From contig JAGTXK010000026.1 in the NCBI GenBank assembly GCA_019096195.1, positions 1 through 64,000 of the forward strand: 64,000 nucleotides of DNA. Reading direction: 5' to 3'. The notes under the pieces are model-generated. The model had not been told where the DNA came from. It saw only the letters and a program-made list of their open reading frames with translations, and made no database searches. Within the stretch, counting starts at the first letter, position 1. Each line of letters starts with the position of its first letter. Below are positions 38,097 through 49,175 of this stretch, one piece after another. The translations under genes were made by a program, and so were the position numbers. Origin of the DNA: Boletus sp. NGJ. Lineage: Eukaryota; Basidiomycota; Agaricomycetes; Boletales; Boletaceae.

Positions 38097-41000
38097 TCAT
38101 TGATACCACCGCTCCCTCAGCCTTTTCCTCCGTACCATCGGCTTCGTCACTGCGATTGCCACAGCCAGCCCAACCACCGTCAACACTAGTTGCAGCTTGT
38201 TAAAGTTTTCAGAGAGCACATCAAACGTGCCTGACGTCGCGATGCGCGTAAGGAACAGGTCTGTGCCCACCGCAAGCACCAGAGACGTCGATTCAAGCAG
38301 CGACGGCGCAGTAATTATCTGACGCACGTCGGCCACCTATCAAGACCGTCAACCAAACCATCGTGAGAGAGAAAACACCATGACGCAGACGAACCTCGTA
38401 GTAGTGGGACAACACGAGCCGCCCGTCTTCTGGCAGTACCGGGTCGTACTGCACAAGCATTTCCTCCGCTTCTTCGCTCGTTGGTTTTCGTTTTGGTCTG
38501 CGCGGGTTCAGCAGACGGCGTGGAATAGAATGGATGCTATTTTTTCGACTTGATACTACGCAAGACGAGACATGAGGATCACCCCGGAAAATGCTATTTA
38601 TTGAATATGACCTACTTATTATATCCTTGGTCGACACTCCGAATTTAGTTGTCGTCGTTGCGATGGCAGTCACGCCATGCGGCACCGCGAACGCTTGTTC
38701 ATATACTGAGAACTCGGTGGTTTTGTTTGAGTACGAGGTAATGTCCGAACTGTCAACAGCCATGCGCTCGTCAGTATCAATCCCTACCTAAACGGTCAAG
38801 ACATGCGCCTGTCGAATGTCCACGCACCTTGAAATCTTCTCGTCCGGCCCATACCCTTCATACATTTCTACTGAAACGACACGATGACCCTTCGCACCGC
38901 CAATCTCGGTACCGTCATCATGATACGAATACACCAGCCAGTTTTCGTCTAGCACGACTTGGATGTCGCACTTTCCGTCCACAGCAGGCAACGAGACGTG
39001 GTACAGCACGGTGCCTTTGACGGTGTCGACCACGTACAGACCACAAGTGCGTGAAGGAGGCGAGGAAGCGCGTTCCGGAGCAGAGATCACCACGCTTAGG
39101 TGGGGATTGAGATACTTGTACAACGTGCTCCTGTCCCCCTTCACCCTCCCTACACTCGCCACCTCGCGGCCCTTGTTGGCATTCTTAATGATTGTGACCA
39201 CTTCTTCGTCCTCGCCAAAGGACACACCCCATGTCGGGAAGGCAACATGAAACAACGAGAGCTCGTCACTTAGACCCAGCTGGTGGCCAAGGACTTGTGT
39301 ACCAGCTCGCAATGCGAGGTAGACTTGCGGGGCTAGTGAGGTGAGTGTGGCACGTGTGGCAGGGGTGTCAGGGTAAAGTTGAACCTGATCGGTACAGTCA
39401 GACAAGGAATGCATAACAGATACAACAACCCAGATCGAACTGACCTGTAAGAACTCGTCCAACATCCCAATTGTATCCTTGGCATCTGGCATAAGGAATA
39501 CATCTATCAACGGCCCGGCAATTGCATCCACGCCTTCCAAAGGGCTAACCCATCTGCCATCAGCACCTTTGACGTTGACACGTAGATTTTCACTTTCGCC
39601 AACTTTAGATGTGACGGTCTTAATATCTTCTCCCGTTAGCGGGTCAAAGTGGAAAATAACGGTATCCACCAAAGACTATCCAGTTCCCAAATCAACAAGA
39701 CAGAAAAACCTCAGCTGGAAGGCAAATAGAAATGATACGCACGTTATCAGCGACTCTCTGCGTGACCAACGCGATCCCTTCTCGGTCCTCAGGGACTCCA
39801 TCTTCTGCACCCAGCTCGGTTCTGCGTACCGTGAACGCCCTCACAGGCACAATTTTCCCACCGACCTGCCTTGCCCACCCAAGCCCGAGAATTCGACTCC
39901 ATACAATGGCACCCGTCGAGGTATCCAATGCAAAGAGTTTCCCGTGCGCCGTCGAAGTGATAAGAAGTTGACGGAATGAAAAAGGATCACGGACGAGTAT
40001 TTTGGACGAAGCAGGCGAACGGTTGGGGACAAAGTGGGGAATGGTTGACGTGGAGGGGCTAGAGAAACCTACAGGGATGGGGTAAGACGGGGATGCATAC
40101 GAGCCGGTCGCGAATCGCGTAACAAAATGGATGATGTAGTGGGGCAAGTTCTGAGGACAAATGCGTCAAGGTAAGAATTATCGATGTAGCTCGACACGGA
40201 GGTGCAATCGCACCTTGGTATCCCCAATTTGTCTTGTAATCTTGGTCCAGAAGCTTTCACTCTTACCACCAACTCCTACGCCGCCCATCACCTCCTCCTT
40301 TGTAGGCGGGAGCTCGACAATGGTGGCAGTCTGTACAGTTGCGAGAGATTCTTCGCGTACCCACTGAAGCACATTGCGATCCCAGAGTTGGAGAGATCCT
40401 GTTGAGGTGACAAGGAGGAGCTTGTCAAAGGTCTCGTTCGTTGGGGAGGAGACGGCGGAAGAGTGTAAGAATGCGAACTACATAAATGTAAGATTCGACG
40501 CCGAGTATAAGGACGAACCGAAGAAGCGCATACATGTCTTATGGTTCCATGTTCATTGGTTTCAAAGGGGAACACGAAGCCTGTCACCTGACCCTTACCT
40601 TCCTGCAGATTTACCTCGAGCGTTTGATGAATTGCTTGCTATGTTTGATTCACCCGATTAGATCGTATTCGAAAGAGGTGAACGGAACTCACATTATGAA
40701 CATTAGACCACGCAACCTTGCCTATACACGGCTTCCCATCCCCGTTTAGCAAACCCACGAAGTGTGACCCCGAGGTGGACGCGGATGGTGTCTGTATGCG
40801 TTTCATTCAGCATACAACCATGAAAATTCCCTTCCAACCCTCATCAGGATGATGCAACTCACCACATCGCCAAAGTCCCATACCACTCCTACTGGCGATC
40901 CGTTGGCCTCGTAACCCAAGACTTCTGCAACGCCGTTGTCCTGGAAAGCCATGAACAATCCATTGTCTGAGAGGTCGACGTCTTGGATGCGCTTGTACGA

Positions 41001-42064
41001 GGCATTGGGAATAGTCAGAACTTTGCCTTTGAGAGAACGAGAAAGTGGAGCCGAGAAGAGAGATAGAGCGTTGGATGCAGTCGACGAAGGAGAAAGCCAG
41101 ACCAGAGAGGGTCCAAATGCATCAGTGTTCGCATCAGAACGCGTACTCGTAGTCGAGGAAGACCCAACTCGCGATGGGCCCAACAAGAGGAAATCAGTCA
41201 ACGCATTCGCTATGCTGACTGGTATGTTTACGCTAGCGATGACTTCACCTGTGGCAAAATCGAGCGTCGTGACATGGAGCGTGTACGATCTTTCGGACTT
41301 TGCGAAACCTGCGACGTAGACCGCCGACGTATGGGTATCGGGATAGATGTAAGTGTACATCACGAGGGAACTGGGAAAGTCAATGCCAGGGTGGAATTGT
41401 ATGCGCCCTTTTTCGCTCACCCTTCGTCCGGAGACCTCCATTTCCATACTGTTTCTCCTGTAGCGGTTTGGATGTATTGAATAGTGTCTCCGTTTGTGAG
41501 GACGATTGCCTGAGTCCCACCCTGAGCACGGACTAGCGTCAACGCAATACCAAGAGTGGGTGGGTCATGTATTTTGCCCTCAGCAGGATTATGCAGTCGC
41601 TTTTCATAAATGAGATCGCCTGTCAATACGTCGTAGACGCGTAGGGTGGACCCGGCAGGCCCAGAGAGGGTGTACATGTCTGAGGTAGCATCAGTAAGAG
41701 CGTTCCCAATGACATGGACACGGGAAACACACTGTCTTCGTGCACCTTGAACCCTATGATAGCATCTTGCGCATCGTGTATACTTCTCCACACTGCAATA
41801 ATCGGGGTCATGGTCACTGACACGGAGAACAAAACCAAGCAGACCTATGCTGCCATCAGTAGCATTTAGAGCCGCTAGCACGTTATTACTGGTGGCAGTG
41901 AGGACGAGGTCATCGCGAAATACGGGCTTGATGAATTGTGACGTGTAGAGTGGGACACCGATGAGCCCCGTGTACCAGTCGACGATGCCGACCTCGGATT
42001 CGTGGATGGCCCATGTGGTAAGCGTGAATACAGACAGTGAGAAGAGACACCGTAGCAGCTGCAT
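38097..42064 (-). CDS. EMC1: ER membrane protein complex subunit 1 (EMC1)
   Basis: The large luminal subunit of the EMC insertase, which places tail-anchored and multipass proteins in the ER membrane. The start at 42062-42064 gives a signal peptide MQLLRCLFSLSVFTLTTWA, then HESEVGIVDWYTGLIGVPLY, the family's conserved opening of the first beta-propeller. The propeller continues through LRVYDVLTGDLIYEKRL, FVFPFETNEHGTIRH, LLVTSTGSLQLWDR and KLFALDTSTGAIVWSRILGL. VASVGRVKGDRSTLYKYLNP and HLSVVISAP are the C-terminal DUF1620 hallmarks. The end has FDVLSENFNKLQLVLTVVGL, the single membrane helix, and a basic cytosolic tail. Around ten small introns. Stop at 38097-38099, only 116 bp from the SNF2 start on the same strand. 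The gene looks intact. Confidence 0.9.
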
Positions 42065-42185
42065 GGCGGGTATCGCTGCCAGCGAAGGAGTGCAGAGCGC
42101 CGTCGCGTAACTCGTGTTTACCTTCGGCATTTCCCACATTGAGCCTGCTTAGCCCGCCCAGCCGACGACGCCGCTCACCACCACT
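42065..42185. promoter_or_regulatory. Divergent promoter between EMC1 and the PPG1-type phosphatase
   Basis: Only 121 bp separate the two start codons, so the genes must share promoter DNA. The stretch is GC-rich (AGCCCGCCCAGCCGACGACG) and has no clear TATA box. Confidence 0.6.
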
Positions 42186-43680
42186 ATGACATACGACCCC
42201 GACAAATGGATAGACCAACTCATGTCCTGCCAACATCTCCCAGAGACGGACATGAAAGTCCTCTGCGACACCGTCCGATGCATTCTCATGGAAGAGTCCA
42301 ACATCCAGCCTGTCTCTTCCCCAGTCACGATATGTGGGGACATTCACGGCCAATTCTGGGACCTCCTCGAGCTGCTCCGGAAAGGCGGAAAGGTTCCCGA
42401 GACGAGCTACATCTTTATGGCACGTAGGTGTCACTTTTGGTGAAGCGGTCGATGCTTAATGGCCGACTTTCTGCTTTCATTGCCGTATTGCGGTGATCGT
42501 GGAACACACGTTCGGCGCATATCATTCATTCGTGGTGACAGGGCGATTTTGTGGATCGTGGTCACTACAGTCTTGAGACAGTATCCCTCTTATTAGCCTT
42601 CAAAGCAAGGTAAGGCATTCTCATTACCGCTCGCCATCCACTCACACCCGTCCAGATACCCAGATAAGGTCACCCTCCTCCGAGGAAATCACGAGAGTCG
42701 ACAGATAACACAAGTTTACGGATTTTACGGTCCGTATCAACCTCTCACTCGAAGATAACTGCCAACTGACCTACCGCAGACGAATGCCAACATAAGTACG
42801 GTAGTGCTGCTGTTTGGAAAGCTTGCTGTAATGTTTTTGACTATCTAAACCTTGCTGCTGTAAGCGACTCTTCTCGCCCCTTCGCACACATAGCTTGACG
42901 AACTTGTCCGCCCGCATGGACCAACCTATATAGATAATTGATGGAGAGATACTTTGTGTACACGGTGGACTCTCACCTGACATACGCACACTAGATCAAG
43001 TACGAGTCTTGTCGCGTGCCCAAGAAATTCCACATGAGGGTGCCTTTTGCGGTCTGTCTTTTATTTTTTCCTGCGTTTTGCTCACTGTGTGTCTCTCATA
43101 CCCCACACCGTAGATCTCATGTGGTCAGATCCAGAAGATATCGATACATGGGCTGTCAGTCCACGCGGTGCTGGTTGGTTGTTTGGGGGAAATGTCACCC
43201 GAGAGGTACATAAATTGTTTCTCCCCGACACTTTAAGCTTACATCTGACCGCGATAGTTCAACCACACGAATGACCTGACACTCATAGCCCGCGCCCACC
43301 AGCTAGTTCAAGAAGGCTACAAATATATGTTTGATGAATCACTTGTTACGGTATGGAGTGCACCTAATTACTGCTATCGATGCGGGAATATGGCCAGTAT
43401 TTTAACGATCAGAGGGAGAGGAAACAATGATGGTGGCTTGAGTAACGACGATGGTGGGACCAATGCTGTAAATGGCGGAGAGGTCGCAAGATTTTTCACA
43501 GTGTTCGGTGCTGCGGAGGAGAATGAACGGGATAAGGGTATGCAGACGAGGAAATTGGTGAGTGTTTGTTTTGCGTCGTCACTTTTTTTCTTCTTCTTTG
43601 CATTTTCCCTTGTAGTGTTCGCTACTGACCTGTTTTGCCCGCCTTCCGATTTCCAGGGTACCATGCAATACTTTGTATGA
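42186..43680 (+). CDS. Serine/threonine phosphatase catalytic subunit, PPG1-type (PP2A family)
   Basis: Eight exons (42186-42419, 42542-42609, 42656-42729, 42780-42859, 42934-43051, 43114-43205, 43258-43557, 43657-43680) give a 329-residue phosphatase. The metal and catalytic motifs are complete: [35 protein letters not shown], the His in LCVHGG and [11 protein letters not shown]. The C-terminus is TMQYFV, related to the DYFL/YFL ends of the PP2A group. [20 protein letters not shown] and [20 protein letters not shown] match fungal Ppg1 best (glycogen metabolism in yeast, STRIPAK-linked functions elsewhere). A Gly/Asn-rich insertion ([20 protein letters not shown]) sits before the C-terminus. 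The first intron must use a GC donor (ATG/GCACGT at 42420) to keep IFMGDFVDRG. Confidence 0.9.
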
Positions 43681-43900
43681 TAGGTGCATGAATTCCATAA
43701 TTGATCGAAGACTTCGAAGAGAGCTACAGGATCACTTCGGGAATTGTGTCTTGTGTGGTCACCTCATGCTCTTTGGCCAGTGGGGCAATTCAATGGTGTC
43801 TTTTGATCCTTGGTACGTGAACTGAAAGGGTATATATAACAACAAATGTGCCAAGTAAAATATTATGGAACAGCATGACTGTATGAATGAACATGAAAAT

Positions 43901-46900
43901 TCATTTCCAACATAATACCCAGGATTCTCCATACAAGAAATCACTAAAGTCAAACTTGTAAGTGTGATGTGAAGATGTGACTAAAGTGTGGACAGGGAGA
44001 TAAAAGGCATGCCTAGCCCAAGAGGGAATCCAGCAAAAGCAAGCACCATCACTGAGCTCAATCCAGCCATCTTCTTGTTGATGCATCTCACCAAATAGGA
44101 TGAGGTCTTGTAGAGCCCATACTTTGATGGAGAAGTCTGCAGATCCAGAAACAATATGACTGCCATCAGGGGAAAAAGCCACAGAGTTGACTGGACGTGT
44201 GTGCCCTTGGAATGGACCTGCCATGCATTGTCCAGTGTTTGGATCCCAAATCCTGATGGTATTGTCCTCAGAGCCAGAGACAATGTGGTTGCCATTAGGT
44301 GAATAGGCAACAGATAAGACCCAATTTGTATGCCCTTGGAATGGACCTGCCACACACTGTCCAGTAACTGCATTCCACACTCTAATGGTCTTGTCCCTTG
44401 AGCCAGAGACAATGTGGCTGCCATTAGGTGAATATGCAATGGAATGGACAGCATCAGTGTGCCCCTGAAATGGATTTGCCACACACTGTCCAGTGGTTGA
44501 ATCCCAAACTCTAATGGTGTTATCCATTGCACCAGAGGCAATGTGACTACCATCAGGTGAATAGGCAACAGAGTAGACCCATGTAGTGTGTCCAAAGAGT
44601 GCATCTGCAACACACTGGCCAGTATGTGTATCCCAAATCCTGATGGTCCTGTCTTCAGAGCCTGAGACAATATGGCTGCCATCAGGAGAACAGGCAACAG
44701 AGAGGACTGGATCTGTGTGCCTTTCAAATGAGACTGCCATACTTACCACACACTGACCAGTGGCTGGATTCCAAGCCCCAGTGATATTGGCCCCAGAGCC
44801 AAAGATGATATGAGTCCCATCAGGTGAATAGATAACACTGTTGATTGAGTGTGTGTGGTGGAAGGGATCTGCAGCATATTGACCTGTGGCTGCATTCCAA
44901 ACTTGAATAGTCCAGTCAAGAGAGCCGGATACAATGTTGCTGCCATCAGGAGAATAGGCAACAGAGGTGACCCTGTTTGTGTGACCCTGGGATGTAGTTG
45001 CCACAGGATGACCTGCATTTGCATTCCAAACTCTGACAGTCTTGTCCCAAGAGCCAGAGACAATGTAGCTCCCATCAGATGAGTAGATGGCAGAGGTGAC
45101 TGGACCTGTGTGCCCCTGAATTGGACCTGCCACATGCTGGCCATTGTCTGCATTCCAGATCATAATGGTGAAGTTTGAAGAGGCAGAAACAATGTGTCTG
45201 CCATCAGGAGAATAGGCAACAGAGTTGATCCGATGATTATGCCCTTGAAATAGATTTACTTCACATTTCCCAGTAGTTAAATTCCAAATCTTGATGGTGT
45301 TATCATGTGAGCCAGAGACAATGTGACTGCCATCAGGGGAATAGGCAACAGAAAAGATTGAGGATGTGTGCCCTAGGAGTGGATCTGCCACACATTGACC
45401 AGTATATGCATTCCAAATCCTGATGGTAGTGTCTCTAGAGCCTGAGACAATTTGACAGCCATCATGAGAATAGGCAAGGGAGTTGACTGAATCTGTATGC
45501 CCTTGGAATAGCCCCACCACACAATGTCCAGTGTTTGCACTCCAAATCCTAATAGTTTTATCATTGGAACCAGAGGCAATGTGTTCACCATTGGGTGAAT
45601 AGGCAACGCAGGTGACTGGCTGTGTGTGTTCCTGGAGTGGACCTGCAATACATTGACCAGTTTTTGCATCCCAAACCCTAATGGTCCTGTCTCTTGAAGC
45701 AGAGACAATATGGCAGCCATCAGGGGAATATGCAACTGAGCTGATTGCAGCTGTGTGCAGCTGAGATGGAGTTGCCACATGCTGTCCAGTGGTTGGGTTC
45801 CAAACCCTCATGGTCCTGTCTGCTGAGCCAGAAACAACTTGGCTGCCATCAGGTGAATAGGCAACACACATGACATCATCTGTATGCCCCTGCAAAGTGT
45901 GAACTTCTCCTGGCCAACCAGCTGGATGACCCAGGATCACTGAGAGGTGACTTTGAAGGTTGTTAGCCCATATTTGGGAGAGTGGAGAGCTGGAGGGTGT
46001 CTGGGGCATAGCTGACAAATAGAGGTGGGGTGTAGATTCTCTGATGATGGGAGCAAAAAGTTGGATGAATTGAATTGCCTCTGTTGCAAGACTAGCAATC
46101 TCATGGCCCTGGTAACTTCATGTTCAATATTCATCATTCATCACAAGTTTTTATTTTACCTTGGCCCATTGTTTTAGGATAGTGCATGTTCTTAGGGCAG
46201 CTAGGGGACATGACACAGGGGAGGAGAGGGAGAGAAGGCTGATGACTTCCAGCCAGAAGGGGAAGAAGTTCTTGAAGAAGGAAGTGACCTCGTCCAACGA
46301 CTCTGGAATACACTGTGTATGCTGTAGATGGTCCATCCAATATTGGCATGAGTAAGCAAGGTAGGGGGGAATGGCCACGGTCACCCGGATTGCCAAGTCA
46401 GGGATCGCAGTGTTACGGAGTCGAGAGTCCTTGAGGTCGCAGATGTTGAACTTGAGCTTTTGTCGCATACACGCAAGCAAATGCACGCCCGAGATGGAGA
46501 GAGTGGTGGGGTAGGAGGTTGACATGAAAGGTTGAACTACGAGCGTCGTCTAATAGAAAGTCACCGAACGAGGTATGAAGTGGGCGAATGGGTTTTTGCT
46601 CGTTCAGAGCTCCGTCTAGCAATGATCCCATGGGTTTAATGATTTCTTGGATGTTCGTGTCGCGATCGAAGAGAGCAGAGAGGGAAGTGAGAGATAACGG
46701 CTCTTTGAGCACCAGAACGACAGCCATTACCTCCCGAAACCTGTGTCGGGCATCATTCAAGGTGAAAAGTTGACCTAGTATGGTCCGGTATAGCTCGTCT
46801 AGAGGGTGGACGCCAACATCGTTCTTATGTTGTAAGAGTATCTTGAGCCGCTCGCGTATGTTGAATCCAATGGCGCCATCCCCTTCAATAAACTTGCATG

Positions 46901-49175
46901 CGGTGGATGCCCACTGGAAGAGATGCTGGGAATGGCGGACAAGTAGTCGACACCACTCCTGGTTCGGCCAGGCAGATTCGAGCTCGGTGTACTGATGTAG
47001 GGAGTGACGAATGAACTTATCAATATCTTCATCGACGATATCCTGAGCGATGTCACCCATCTGTTTGTGGACAATCTGTGGGCCAGACGGAAGTTTATCG
47101 AGGATGTCTCTCTCTGGGCGAGCGGTGATGAGGAAACGAAGGTTCGTCGGGAGGTTGTTTTCAGTGATTTGCTCAAAGAAGGCGAGCAGAAGGTCTTTGC
47201 GATTGGATTGACCCCCGCTCTCATCAAGGGCGTCTACTACAATAATCAACGGCCCAATAGTATGAAGGTGCTTGGTGGGGTCAATGATGAGTCGTCTGAC
47301 TTGCTCTGAGGGCGATTCGGACGTGCGAAGCGATCGGTTGTTTTTCACAACCCGACAGAGTTCGGCCTTGTATTGAGGGATCGTGATCAGAGAGATCGAG
47401 GGCGATGGTGCTGAAAAAGTTTTGCGGATTGCGTCTCGTGACATCACTACGGAGGAAGCAATACGACGAGCCTAACCTCTCTTGCCCGTCATATAGTCGA
47501 GCAATCGAATGGGCAACCGCCGATTTGCCTGACCCAGCGACGCCAGTGAGCAGGCATACTCGTGGGGCGTCTTTGTCGGGATTGTTGAGGATGTCGCAAA
47601 TCTCTCGGATGAGATACTCGCGAGTCCCAGACAAACACCCCTTCTCCTCCGCGTATCTGGCGCCGGCCGCATAGGGCACGTCGTTCAAGTCTACTGATTC
47701 AACTATGTCCCGGGCGTGTGAACGTCTCGCCACTATATCAGGAACTGGAACCTACCTATGTTCTGCACAACATTCATCATACGAAAGACGGTGACACCAG
47801 ACTGCAGTGTAACTCCTTCCAAAAACGCGGCTTTCAAGTCTCGGAGTTTGTTCTCGTAATCCGTGATCTTTGCATCGACGTCCGAGAATGTATATTTCGC
47901 AGTCCGGGTCCCTATGGACGGAAGTCAATGATGGGGATAGCAAAGCCAACGGCGACTGACAGAAACTATTTTGCTTGGCGTATTCGGCGATGAAGTACCC
48001 ACACTCCGTCACCTGCTGAATCAGAACCTTAATGGGCTCTGTGTGCGCCTTCACTTCTTTCAAGCACTCGGCATCCTCAACGAACGTAAAGACGTCGCTC
48101 ATAGTTCCCGCTAGGCGAATGACCCGGTCATCACGATTTTGTTGGTTTATGAGCACCTGAGGAGTACACTCAGAAATAAGCACATGTGAGAAAACCAAGC
48201 AACAGACGGACCTGATTTGCAGCGGATATCACAGACCAAGCCAGTGAAGTATATGGATGAATCTGTCCGACATTCAGACGGCAAAGGAATCGAGAAGTTG
48301 AATACCAGATACCTGTGCGATACCAGCCACGGTTTGGTTAAAAAGAGCCATCCTTTGTAATAAAACGCCCCACGTATTCTCGAATGTCTGTACCTTGGTC
48401 ACGACGGTTTGGCCAGTATTGATCGCCGAATCTACGGCGCCAACGATTTGAGGTGTGGGGCCGAGTGCGCTGATCATTTCTGTCGCCTTGTTGACAGCAT
48501 CAGTAGCCTGAAGTTCGTCCCCACCGATGTCTCCACGCTTCTCAGCAGTCAATGCGAATTTGATATTGATCCTGGAAGAATCCAGCTTCCCGTTGGAGGT
48601 ATCCTGTTCAAGAGGCTCTTCAAGCACTTTGATCATGGAAATTGCGTGAGTAAATTATATCATACAGAGGGCATTCGTACCGCCATTCTTTAATTTTTCC
48701 AATATCCCTCCAATGCTATCGGTGAGGCTTCCAAGAAGCTTGTCCGGTCCAATGTGCGGCTTCCGGTAAACCTTGACGAGGAAGACGGAACGATCGTTCC
48801 CGTCACTGACAGTATTCAGTCCATTGGCATCAAGCAATGCACATGTACCTACAAATATAAATTTTCATTCCAAGAGACACAATTCATTTTCTCCTTTGCT
48901 TGCTTCGTTGACCGCGGGGTATCGTCTACGGAAAATTGGATCTGGTATCGCGTCGCTACCAGGAGCCTACGCCGCGCCGGAGTGCGAAGTTGGATGTCTA
49001 GAAAAATGTGAATTGGTAGGTAAGGGAAGGTCCAACCCCGCAATCCCACCATTAATAGTGATCTTTGTCGCTCTAGAACGACATTCAGCACATCCTGAGG
49101 AAATAATGAAAGTAGTCGATACACATACACGTTGGCATTCTGAATCGTACTTTGAGCCGGATTGGTGGTATCCAT
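43901..49175 (-). pseudogene. NACHT-WD40 STAND (NLR-like) gene, probably frameshifted
   Basis: An NLR-like architecture on the minus strand. ATG 49173-49175 opens a C2-like domain (KITINGGIAGLDLP, NENLYL, VYRKPHIG) and a helical region. The NACHT NTPase has P-loop GVAGSGKSAVAHSIA near 47540 and Walker B LIIVVDALDES near 47240. Helices follow (MRQKLKFNICDL; IQLFAPIIRESTPHLYLSA), then 14 WD40 repeats (about 45910-44090) and a hydrophobic tail to the TGA at 43901-43903. Two places need a frame change without splice sites: near 47371-47380 (one extra base in GATCCCTCAATAC, minus strand) and near 46450-46490. These make it a likely pseudogene, or show assembly errors. Such proteins act in nonself recognition or programmed cell death in fungi; that role is inferred from the family. 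The WD half is CpG-depleted while the NACHT half is not. Confidence 0.8.
44090..45910 (-). repeat. WD40-coding tandem repeat array, 14 units of ~129 bp
   Basis: Each unit encodes about 43 residues of the form GHT..V.SVAYSPDGSHIVSG followed by S.D.TIRVWNA.TGQCV. Fourteen units make two seven-bladed propellers. Adjacent units share long nucleotide identity (for example CCATCAGGTGAATAGGCAAC recurs), the state expected of arrays that evolve by unequal exchange or conversion. Confidence 0.88.

Noticed and set aside
44849-45082. Plus-strand frame in the WD40 array
   Set aside because: Antisense of repeated WD40 codons; periodicity comes from the minus-strand gene.
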